Source of the DNA: Ga0077527 sp038106575
Lineage (GTDB): Bacteria; Pseudomonadota; Gammaproteobacteria; Burkholderiales; SG8-41
Reading direction: 5' to 3'
Assembly: GCA_038106575.1 (NCBI GenBank)
Contig: JAYOED010000058.1
Span: 1-13,854, forward strand
DNA length: 13,854 bases
Shown: positions 5,744 to 12,202 of the stretch, one piece after another
Layout: the number at the start of each line of letters is the position of its first letter
Position numbering within the stretch: the stretch's first letter is position 1
Program-made: the position numbers and the translations under genes
Notes under the pieces: model-generated
Told to the model about the DNA's origin: nothing
What the model saw: the letters and a program-made list of their open reading frames with translations, nothing else
Database searches by the model: none

Positions 5744-6069
5744 TACTTCACCTCCCCTTCAGCAAAGGTGATTTCCTGGCCAGGCTTGAGGCTGACATAG
5801 GCCTTTTTCCAGTCACTGCGACGACCGACGAAACGGCCAAAACGTTTTTCTTTGCCATGGACATTGACGACGCGAACGTTACGAACCTCAAGTTTCTCGT
5901 CCTTCTTGCCCAGCATGGTTTCCACTGCTGCCTTGATTTCCGGCTTGGTGGCATCTCTGATGACCCGAAAAACCACTTGGTTACCCTTTTCACCCACAAA
6001 TGTGCTTTTCTCAGAAACCACCGGGGCAAGCAGTATTTGCGCCAGTCGCTCAGTAGTGAACGCGCTCAT
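5743..6069 (-). CDS. rplW: Large-subunit ribosomal protein L23
   Basis: 108 residues, slightly longer than the 100 of E. coli. Conserved parts are LAPVVSEKST (about 14-23), DATKPEIKAAVETML (39-53) and FGRFVGRRSDWKKAYVSL. L23 lies at the exit of the peptide tunnel and is the docking site for trigger factor and signal recognition particle. The extra length comes mostly from about five residues (GKKDEK region, about 54-59) between the helix and the next strand, plus two residues at the N-terminus. The start overlaps the rplD stop by 4 nt (ATGA) and the stop overlaps rplB by one base, so three genes are coupled in a row. Confidence 0.98.
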   Translation of the reverse strand: MSAFTTERLAQILLAPVVSEKSTFVGEKGNQVVFRVIRDATKPEIKAAVETMLGKKDEKLEVRNVRVVNVHGKEKRFGRFVGRRSDWKKAYVSLKPGQEITFAEGEVK

Positions 6070-6686
6070 GCCAGCATCTCCTCTATCTTGCCCACTGCGG
6101 CTTTGGTCATCAGCACCTTGCCGTGACGAATCAAGCTGACCGGATCGGCATGTCCGACCTCCACGGCCATCACGTGCGGCAGATTGCGAGATGACAGCCG
6201 CAGATTTTCGTCGAGTTTGTCAGTAATGATCAGGACATTGTCCATGCCCATACCCTGAAGTTTCTTGGCAAGAAGCTTGGTTTTCGGGGCATCAACAGTG
6301 AAGGTGTCGACAACAACCAACCTGTCCTCACGTACAAGCTGGGACAGGATAGACAGCAAGCCTGCGCGATACATCTTGCGATTGAGCTTGTGCGAGTAGT
6401 TCTCGTATGGGGTATTCGGGAATGTCCTCCCGCCGCCGCGCCACAAGGGGCTTGACGTCATACCGGCGCGTGCGCGTCCGGTTCCTTTCTGGCGCCAGGG
6501 TTTGGTCGTTGAGTGCCTGACCGTGCCGCGATCCTTCTGAGCCCGCGTTGCCAGACGCGCATTCGCGAGATAAGCGGTAACCACTTGGTGCACCAGGGAT
6601 TCGTTGAATTCGCGACCAAAGGCCGCGTCGGATGCCGCCAGTTTAGCGGTCGGCTTGCCCTGCTCGTTAACGATATTGAGTTCCAT
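6066..6686 (-). CDS. rplD: Large-subunit ribosomal protein L4
   Basis: 206 residues. It has the start MELNIVNEQG, the long tunnel loop KPWRQKGTGRARAGMTSSP (about 62-80) and the C-terminal alpha/beta domain (LVVVDTFTVDAPKTK, NVLIITDK). L4 is an early 23S rRNA binder whose loop reaches into the exit tunnel with L22. In E. coli it also represses the S10 operon by causing transcription termination and blocking translation at the leader before rpsJ. That leader has no space here because rpsJ directly follows tuf. The gene starts 9 bp after rplC and overlaps rplW by 4 nt. Confidence 0.98.
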   Translation of the reverse strand: MELNIVNEQGKPTAKLAASDAAFGREFNESLVHQVVTAYLANARLATRAQKDRGTVRHSTTKPWRQKGTGRARAGMTSSPLWRGGGRTFPNTPYENYSHKLNRKMYRAGLLSILSQLVREDRLVVVDTFTVDAPKTKLLAKKLQGMGMDNVLIITDKLDENLRLSSRNLPHVMAVEVGHADPVSLIRHGKVLMTKAAVGKIEEMLA

Positions 6687-6695
6687 GCGAGCCTC

Positions 6696-7379
6696 TTACT
6701 TACCAGCAGCGGCTTTGCCGCCCTGTTTGACCGCTGAACGGCGCGCACGCACAGCCGGACGCACCATCACGTCTCCGCCGCGCGAACCTGGGATCGCACC
6801 CCGAATCAAAAGCAGATTGCGCTCCGCATCGATACGTACAATTCTTAGTGACTGCTGCGTCCGCCTGGCGGCTCCCATATGGCCCGCCATTTTCTTCCCA
6901 GGAAACACCCGGCCGGGATCCTGCGCCATGCTGATCGAGCCCGGCTTATTATGCGATACCGAGTTGCCGTGACTAGCGCGGTTCGATGAGAAATTGTGAC
7001 GCTTGATGACGCCCGTAAAGCCCTTGCCCTGCGATACGCCAGTGACGTCGACATACTGCCCAACCTCGAATATTGCGGCAGTCAGCGGGTTGCCGACTTT
7101 CATCTCGGCAAGTTTTTCCGGTGCCACCAGAAATTCGCGCAACACTTGCCCGGCTTCGACACCGGCTTTTGCGAAATGCCCGGCGGCAGGTTTACGCACG
7201 CGGGAGGAACGGCGCTTGCCGAATACAATCTGAACGGCGGAATAGCCGTCAGTTTCCGGAGTTCTGATTTGGGAGACGCGATTGTTCGACACGTCGACCA
7301 CCGTGACAGGAATGCTGTCACCGTCATCGGTGAATAACCGTGTCATGCCGACTTTGCGGCCGACTAGTCCTAAGCTCAT
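6696..7379 (-). CDS. rplC: Large-subunit ribosomal protein L3
   Basis: 227 residues against 209 in E. coli. It begins MSLGLVGRKVGMTRLFTDDG and includes VDVTGVSQGKGFTGVIKRHNF and HGNSVSHNKPGSIS, then AQDPGRVFPGKKMAGHMG, where Gln153 corresponds to the glutamine methylated by PrmB in E. coli. L3 starts 50S assembly and sends a loop toward the peptidyl transferase centre. The C-terminus carries about 13 extra basic residues (RRSAVKQGGKAAAGK). An in-frame Met 23 codons upstream is rejected: it falls in the structured rpsJ-rplC spacer and the residues are not L3-like, whereas AAAGG lies close before the chosen ATG. Confidence 0.98.
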   Translation of the reverse strand: MSLGLVGRKVGMTRLFTDDGDSIPVTVVDVSNNRVSQIRTPETDGYSAVQIVFGKRRSSRVRKPAAGHFAKAGVEAGQVLREFLVAPEKLAEMKVGNPLTAAIFEVGQYVDVTGVSQGKGFTGVIKRHNFSSNRASHGNSVSHNKPGSISMAQDPGRVFPGKKMAGHMGAARRTQQSLRIVRIDAERNLLLIRGAIPGSRGGDVMVRPAVRARRSAVKQGGKAAAGK

Positions 7380-7465
7380 TTTATGTACCTTTTTTAAAAG
7401 GCGCCGACTGCAATTGGCCGGCACTTCATCTTGACAACCGGACGCCACGGCGCCCGTTCACAGCA
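7380..7465 (-). promoter_or_regulatory. Structured spacer between rpsJ and rplC, candidate attenuator or translational control element
   Basis: This 86-bp gap is unusually wide for the S10 cluster. On the transcript, GGCGCCG (7448-7454) can pair perfectly with CGGCGCC (7400-7406). Inside that, TGGC-CGG with a 3-nt bulge (7438-7447) pairs with CCGGCCA (7415-7421), leaving a 16-nt loop. The outer stem is immediately followed by TTTT (7396-7399), like a weak terminator. The run CCTTTTAAAAAAGG then folds the purine-rich rplC ribosome binding site against CCTTT. An alternative short hairpin GGGCGC-CGTG-GCGTCC can also form. Structure was judged by eye only; no function is known. Confidence 0.35.
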
Positions 7466-7783
7466 TTACAGCTTGATCTCCACATCCACACCAGCCGGCA
7501 GATCCAGTTTCATCAGCGCATCAACCGTTTTGTCCGTCGGATCAATTATGTCCATCAAGCGCAAGTGGCTGCGGATTTCCAATTGCTCGCGCGAAGTCTT
7601 GTTGACGTGAGGCGAACGCAACAGATCAAAACGCTGCTTGCGGGTCGGCAAGGGAATCGGCCCCTTGACCACTGCACCGGTGCGTTTTGCCGTATCCACG
7701 ATCTCAAGCGCTGACTGATCGATCAGCCGATAATCGAAGGCCTTCAGGCGAATGCGAATTTTCTGGTTTTTCAGGGCAGCCAT
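7466..7783 (-). CDS. rpsJ: Small-subunit ribosomal protein S10 (NusE)
   Basis: 105 residues: MAALKNQKIRIRLKAFDYRL at the start, AKRTGAVVKGPIPLPTRKQ in the middle and the SPHVNKTSREQ loop, ending AGVDVEIKL. S10 is in the 30S head and, as NusE, pairs with NusB in antitermination and bridges NusG to the ribosome. It is the founding gene of the S10 cluster. The ATG comes only 3 bp after the tuf stop (TAA AAC ATG), so its ribosome binding sequence must lie in the last codons of tuf (GAG about 8 nt upstream). No separate promoter or leader is present before it. Confidence 0.98.
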   Translation of the reverse strand: MAALKNQKIRIRLKAFDYRLIDQSALEIVDTAKRTGAVVKGPIPLPTRKQRFDLLRSPHVNKTSREQLEIRSHLRLMDIIDPTDKTVDALMKLDLPAGVDVEIKL

Positions 7784-7786
7784 GTT

Positions 7787-8977
7787 TTACTCAATGATCT
7801 TAGCGACGACACCTGCACCGACGGTCTTACCGCCCTCGCGGATCGCAAAACGCAGCCCCTCTTCCATCGCAATGGGCTGAATCAGCGCCACCGTGATCGA
7901 AATGTTGTCCCCGGGCATCACCATCTCCGTGCCCTTCGGCAGCTCGATCGCACCCGTCACGTCCGTCGTCCGGAAATAGAACTGCGGACGGTAGCCGTTG
8001 AAGAACGGTGTATGACGACCACCCTCGTCCTTCGACAGCACGTAAATCTCAGCCGCAAACTTGGTGTGCGGCGTGATCGAACCCGGCTTCGCCAACACCT
8101 GCCCACGCTCCACCTCTTCGCGCTTCGTGCCGCGCAGCAGAATACCCACGTTGTCACCCGCCTGACCCTGGTCCAGCAGCTTCCTGAACATCTCCACTCC
8201 GGTGCACACCGTCTTCGTCGTCGGCTTCAGACCCACGATCTCGATCTCTTCACCCACCTTGATCACACCGCGCTCAACACGACCCGTCACCACCGTGCCG
8301 CGACCCGAGATCGAGAACACGTCCTCCACCGGCATCAGGAACGTGCCGTCCAAAGCACGCTTCGGCTCCGGAATGTAGCTGTCGAGCGCTTCGGCCAACT
8401 TCACGATCGCGCCTTCACCCATCTCGCCCTTATCGCCTTCCATCGCCTTAAGCGCCGAGCCGATGATGATTGGGGTCTTGTCCCCGGGGAATTCATATTT
8501 CGACAGTAGCTCGCGAACCTCCATCTCCACCAGTTCGAGCAGCTCCTTGTCGTCTACCATGTCCGCCTTGTTCATAAACACGACGATGTAGGGCACGCCC
8601 ACCTGGCGGGCAAGCAGAATATGTTCGCGGGTCTGCGGCATCGGGCCGTCGGCCGCCGACACCACCAGAATCGCACCGTCCATCTGCGCAGCGCCCGTAA
8701 TCATGTTCTTCACGTAGTCCGCATGGCCCGGGCAGTCCACGTGCGCGTAGTGACGCTTCTCCGTCTCATATTCCACGTGCGCTGTGTTAATCGTGATCCC
8801 GCGCGCCTTCTCCTCGGGTGCCGCATCAATCTGGTCGTAACCCTTTGCCTCGCCGCCAAACTTTTGCGATAGCACGGTCGTCATCGCCGCCGTCAGAGTC
8901 GTCTTCCCGTGGTCCACGTGACCAATCGTTCCTACGTTCACGTGCGGCTTCGTCCGCTCAAATTTGCCCTTGGCCAT
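7787..8977 (-). CDS. tuf: Translation elongation factor Tu
   Basis: 396 residues, full length. EF-Tu carries aminoacyl-tRNA to the ribosomal A site as a GTP complex. GTPase motifs are visible: P-loop GHVDHGKT (19-26), switch I RGITINTAHVEY (59-70), DCPGH with the catalytic His85 (81-85) and NKAD (136-139). Domains 2 and 3 follow, with RGTVVTGRVERG and the C-terminal REGGKTVGAGVVAKI. The stop of fusA forms TAAGGA, the Shine-Dalgarno for this gene, 9 bp upstream. Most betaproteobacteria carry a second tuf near secE, which cannot be seen here. The reverse-complement frame is open for long stretches, as is usual for this gene's biased codons. Confidence 0.99.
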   Translation of the reverse strand: MAKGKFERTKPHVNVGTIGHVDHGKTTLTAAMTTVLSQKFGGEAKGYDQIDAAPEEKARGITINTAHVEYETEKRHYAHVDCPGHADYVKNMITGAAQMDGAILVVSAADGPMPQTREHILLARQVGVPYIVVFMNKADMVDDKELLELVEMEVRELLSKYEFPGDKTPIIIGSALKAMEGDKGEMGEGAIVKLAEALDSYIPEPKRALDGTFLMPVEDVFSISGRGTVVTGRVERGVIKVGEEIEIVGLKPTTKTVCTGVEMFRKLLDQGQAGDNVGILLRGTKREEVERGQVLAKPGSITPHTKFAAEIYVLSKDEGGRHTPFFNGYRPQFYFRTTDVTGAIELPKGTEMVMPGDNISITVALIQPIAMEEGLRFAIREGGKTVGAGVVAKIIE

Positions 8978-8986
8978 TGTTGTTCC

Positions 8987-11104
8987 TTATTTCTTGTCGT
9001 CTTTACCGGACTGCTTGTTGATGATTTCGTCAGCGATGTTGCGTGGCGCTTCCGAGTAATGTTTGAACTCCATCGTATAAGTGGCACGCCCTTGCGACAG
9101 CGAGCGCAGGGACGTCGAATAGCCGAACATTTCCTTCAACGGCACCTCAGCCTTGACGGTTTTGCCGCCGCCAGGAATGTCGTCCATGCCCTGGATTACA
9201 CCGCGCCGCGAATTCAGGTCGCCGACCACGTTACCCATGAAGTCTTCAGGGGTCTCGACCTCAACCGCCATGATCGGCTCGAGCAGTGCCGGATTGGCGC
9301 GACGGAGGCCCTCCTTGAATGCCATCAATCCCGCCATCTTGAACGCGTTCTCGTTCGAGTCGACCTCGTGGTACGAGCCGTCAAACAGTGTGACCTTGAC
9401 ATCAACAACAGGGAATCCGGCGAGAACGCCTGCGGGAATCGCCTCCTGAATGCCTTTTTGAACTGCGGGAATGTATTCCCGGGGGACCGAGCCACCCTTG
9501 ATGGCATCGACGAACTCGTAACCCTTTCCGATCTCATTCGGCTCGACTTTCAGCCAGACATGGCCATACTGGCCGCGACCGCCGGACTGCTTGACGAATT
9601 TGCCTTCGACCTTGTCACAGGGCTTACGAATCGTTTCACGATACGCCACCTGTGGCGCGCCGACATTGGCTTCGACACTGAACTCACGCTTCATGCGATC
9701 GACAATGATTTCCAGGTGCAACTCGCCCATGCCGGAGATGATGGTCTGTCCAGACTCTTCGTCTGTGCGCACACGGAAGGATGGATCCTCCTGCGCTAAG
9801 CGGTTAAGCGCGATGCCCATCTTCTCCTGATCAGCCTTGGTCTTCGGCTCGACGGCAACGTGAATCACCGGTTCAGGAAAGACCATCCGTTCCAGCGTGA
9901 TGATCTTAGAGGGATCGCAAAGCGTATCGCCGGTCACCACGTCCTTGAGACCAACCGCAGCCGCGATGTCACCGGCAAACAATTCCTTAATTTCCTCGCG
10001 CTGGTTAGCATGCATCAGAAGAATCCGCCCGATGCGTTCCTTGCGCTGCTTAACCGCGTTGTAAATCGTGTCACCCGAATTCAGTATACCCGAGTAGACG
10101 CGAATAAAGGTCAGCTGACCAACAAAAGGATCGGTCATGATCTTGAACGCAAGTGCAGAGAATGGCTCAGTGTCGTTGGCCTTGCGAGAGCTCTCGGATT
10201 CATTCTCGAGTATGCCCTTGACCGGCGGGATGTCGACCGGCGACGGCAGATAATCTATCACCGCATCGAGCATCGCCTGCACGCCCTTGTTCTTGAACGC
10301 CGAACCGCAGAGCATGGGCACGATCTCGCCCGCAATGGTGCGAATCCGAAGACCGTCTTTTGTTTCCTGCTCTGTCAATGCACCAGCTTCGAGGTACTTG
10401 TTCATCAGTTCCTCGTTCGCCTCGGCTGCAGCTTCCATGAGCTTTTCGTGCCACTCCTCGGCGATTTCCTGCAAGTCGGCCGGAATGTCCTTATACTCGA
10501 ACTTGATGCCTTGTGACGCCTCGTCCCAGACTATGGCCTTCATTTTGACGAGGTCAATCACCCCGACGAATGTATCCTCGCTACCGATAGGTACCTGGAT
10601 GGGTACCGGGTTGGCCTTGAGGCGCGATTTCATCTGCTCATGGACACGGAAAAAATTCGCACCGGTGCGGTCCATCTTGTTGACGAACGCAAGACGCGGA
10701 ACCTTGTATTTATTGGCCTGACGCCACACCGTCTCGGACTGGGGCTGCACACCGCCCACTGCACAATACACCATGCACGCACCGTCCAATACACGCATTG
10801 AACGCTCGACCTCAATCGTGAAATCAACGTGGCCCGGGGTATCGATGATGTTTACGCGGTGCTCAGGATAGTTGGCACCCATGCCGCGCCAGTAGCAGGT
10901 TGTGGCAGCGGAAGTAATGGTGATTCCACGCTCCTGCTCCTGTTCCATCCAGTCCATCGTCGCGGCGCCGTCATGCACCTCGCCGATCTTGTGATTCACA
11001 CCGGTGTAAAACAGAACGCGTTCGGTGGTCGTGGTCTTTCCCGCATCGATATGCGCAGAAATCCCGATGTTGCGATACCGCTCAATTGGGGTCTTGCGTG
11101 GCAC
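8987..11104 (-). CDS. fusA: Translation elongation factor G, GTG start
   Basis: 705 residues, matching the bacterial EF-G family. EF-G catalyses translocation of tRNA and mRNA and, with RRF, ribosome recycling. Motifs: P-loop AHIDAGKT (17-24), switch I RGITITSAATT (59-69), DTPGHVDF with His92 (88-95) and NKMD (142-145). Domain II, the EGQ-like/domain III-V segments and the domain IV loop GGSVPREYIPAVQKGI follow in normal order. The start codon is GTG (11102-11104), chosen because (M)PRKTPIERYRNIGISAHID is the family start and AAGGG lies 8 nt upstream. It lies 25 bp after rpsG and 9 bp before tuf. A single fusA is visible, with no sign of a paralogue. Confidence 0.99.
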   Translation of the reverse strand: MPRKTPIERYRNIGISAHIDAGKTTTTERVLFYTGVNHKIGEVHDGAATMDWMEQEQERGITITSAATTCYWRGMGANYPEHRVNIIDTPGHVDFTIEVERSMRVLDGACMVYCAVGGVQPQSETVWRQANKYKVPRLAFVNKMDRTGANFFRVHEQMKSRLKANPVPIQVPIGSEDTFVGVIDLVKMKAIVWDEASQGIKFEYKDIPADLQEIAEEWHEKLMEAAAEANEELMNKYLEAGALTEQETKDGLRIRTIAGEIVPMLCGSAFKNKGVQAMLDAVIDYLPSPVDIPPVKGILENESESSRKANDTEPFSALAFKIMTDPFVGQLTFIRVYSGILNSGDTIYNAVKQRKERIGRILLMHANQREEIKELFAGDIAAAVGLKDVVTGDTLCDPSKIITLERMVFPEPVIHVAVEPKTKADQEKMGIALNRLAQEDPSFRVRTDEESGQTIISGMGELHLEIIVDRMKREFSVEANVGAPQVAYRETIRKPCDKVEGKFVKQSGGRGQYGHVWLKVEPNEIGKGYEFVDAIKGGSVPREYIPAVQKGIQEAIPAGVLAGFPVVDVKVTLFDGSYHEVDSNENAFKMAGLMAFKEGLRRANPALLEPIMAVEVETPEDFMGNVVGDLNSRRGVIQGMDDIPGGGKTVKAEVPLKEMFGYSTSLRSLSQGRATYTMEFKHYSEAPRNIADEIINKQSGKDDKK

Positions 11105-11129
11105 GATCGTTACCCTTCAGCAGCTCGCG

Positions 11130-11600
11130 TTAAAACCGGTAGTGGGAGAAGGCTTTATTAGCCTCTGCCATACGATGCACTTCTTCGCGCTTTTTCATTG
11201 CGCCGCCGCGACCTTCCGCAGCTTCGGTGAGTTCACCAGCCAGCCGTGCGCCCATCGATTTCTCACCACGGCCGCGCGCCGCATCGCGAAGCCAGCGCAT
11301 GGCCAGCGCCATGCGCCGAACCGATCGCACTTCGACCGGCACCTGGTAATTCGCTCCGCCAACACGGCGGCTTTTGACTTCGACCAGCGGTTTGACATTG
11401 TTCACAGCCTGATTGAACACCTCAAGGGCGTCCTTGCCGGCCTTTTTATTAATCTGCTCCAGCGCTCCGTACATGATTCGCTCGGCTACCGATTTCTTGC
11501 CGCGAGTCATAAGTACGTTGATGAACTTGGCGACATCCTGGCTGCCGTATTTCGGATCCGGCAGAACATCACGTTTAGGAACTTCTCTACGACGTGGCAT
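11130..11600 (-). CDS. rpsG: Small-subunit ribosomal protein S7
   Basis: 156 residues starting MPRRREVPKRDVLPDPKYGS, with LMTRGKKSVAERIMYGALE, SRRVGGANYQVPVEVRSVRR and the C-terminal KREEVHRMAEANKAFSHYRF. S7 initiates assembly of the 30S head by binding the 3' domain of 16S rRNA and contacts the E-site tRNA. In E. coli S7 also represses str translation by binding the roughly 100-nt rpsL-rpsG spacer. Here that spacer is only 15 bp, so that mode of control is unlikely in the same form. The C-terminal length is that of the short (K-12 differing) S7 type seen in most bacteria. Confidence 0.98.
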   Translation of the reverse strand: MPRRREVPKRDVLPDPKYGSQDVAKFINVLMTRGKKSVAERIMYGALEQINKKAGKDALEVFNQAVNNVKPLVEVKSRRVGGANYQVPVEVRSVRRMALAMRWLRDAARGRGEKSMGARLAGELTEAAEGRGGAMKKREEVHRMAEANKAFSHYRF

Positions 11601-11615
11601 TTCCCTGATCCCCTA

Positions 11616-11993
11616 TCAAGCCGCTTTGGCGCGTTTTGCGCCGTATTTGGAACGCGACTGTTTGCGATCCTTGACACCCGCCGTATCCAGGCTGCCACGA
11701 ACAACGTGATAGCGCACGCCCGGCAAATCTTTAACACGCCCGCCGCGGATCAAAACCACCGAGTGCTCCTGAAGGTTATGGCCTTCGCCACCGATGTAGC
11801 CGATGACCTCGAAGCCATTGGTCAGTCGAACCTTGGCCACCTTCCGCAGAGCCGAATTAGGCTTTTTGGGGGTCGTCGTGTAAACACGCGTGCATACCCC
11901 CCGTTTTTGCGGGCTGCCCGCCAGCGCCGGCACCTTGCTCTTGGTGCGGGGAGCTTGGCGGGGTTTGCGCACAAGTTGGTTTACTGTTGGCAT
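11616..11993 (-). CDS. rpsL: Small-subunit ribosomal protein S12
   Basis: 125 residues starting MPTVNQLVRKPRQAPRTKSK. S12 sits at the decoding centre and controls accuracy. The streptomycin-relevant positions are wild type: Lys43 and Lys44 in TTPKKPNSALRK and Lys88 in GGRVKDLPGVRYH. Asp89 is the residue methylthiolated by RimO in E. coli. The sequence predicts a streptomycin-sensitive S12. The ATG is preceded only by a weak ribosome binding sequence (AAAGA in TATAAAGAAAA), unlike its neighbours. It begins the str cluster, 209 bp after rpoC and downstream of a terminator. Confidence 0.98.
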   Translation of the reverse strand: MPTVNQLVRKPRQAPRTKSKVPALAGSPQKRGVCTRVYTTTPKKPNSALRKVAKVRLTNGFEVIGYIGGEGHNLQEHSVVLIRGGRVKDLPGVRYHVVRGSLDTAGVKDRKQSRSKYGAKRAKAA

Positions 11994-12023
11994 TTTTCTT
12001 TATATGTCAATAGGTTACTAAAA

Positions 12024-12029
12024 ATTACA
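12024..12029 (-). promoter_or_regulatory. Weak candidate -10 box for rpsL
   Basis: TGTAAT on the minus strand matches five of six -10 consensus bases. It would place initiation near base 12017, giving a leader of about 24 nt before the rpsL ATG. No convincing -35 lies 16-18 nt upstream: that stretch is T-rich, and TTGCCG is too close at 12 nt. A perfect TTGACA also occurs about 12 nt before the ATG, but nothing like a -10 follows it. Some promoter is expected here because a terminator precedes it, but this assignment is tentative. Confidence 0.22.
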
Positions 12030-12081
12030 CTGGCCGGTTTACGGCAAAAAATTCAGCAATTTCAACCAGAGGCAAGTGCCC

Positions 12082-12121
12082 AAAAAACGCTGGGACGGCG
12101 TCTCCACCGTCCCGGGTTTTT
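12082..12121 (-). terminator. Rho-independent terminator after rpoC
   Basis: On the minus strand the stem GGGACGGTG / CGCCGTCCC (9 pairs, one G-U) closes on a GAGA tetraloop (12101-12104), followed after AGCG by T6 (12082-12087). An A5 tract (12117-12121) lies upstream and could pair with the T-run. The G-U wobble becomes a C-A mismatch if read on the other strand, which supports minus-strand function. It separates the rpoBC unit from the str cluster, though partial read-through is likely. Confidence 0.8.
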
Positions 12122-12130
12122 ACCGCTGGA

Positions 12131-12161
12131 GCGCTGCAGGAATTTAAAGGTCCTGCAGAGC
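12131..12161 (-). other. Second inverted repeat in the rpoC-rpsL spacer
   Basis: CTGCAGGA (12134-12141) and TCCTGCAG (12151-12158) form a perfect 8-bp stem with a 9-nt AT-rich loop, and two more pairs are possible beyond one mismatch. No U-tract follows on the minus strand, so it is not a classical terminator. It lies between the rpoC stop and the terminator and may protect the rpoC mRNA 3' end or act in pausing. The 10-mer TTTTTTGGGC occurs just before it (12160-12169) and again at the end of the terminator (12078-12087). Confidence 0.5.
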
Positions 12162-12202
12162 CCAAAAAAGACTATCAATTTTATGGGGTTACCTAATTAC
12201 TG

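Noticed and set aside
7380..7448. 23-codon upstream extension of L3
   Set aside because: It lies in the structured spacer, is not L3-like, and the ATG at 7379 has its own ribosome binding sequence.
8909..9799. Plus-strand open frame of 296 codons opposite fusA/tuf
   Set aside because: It is a mirror of biased codons in elongation-factor genes, with no recognisable protein family.
11974..12012. TTGACA just upstream of rpsL as a -35 box
   Set aside because: A -10 at the right distance would fall inside rpsL and the sequence there (ACAGTA) is poor.
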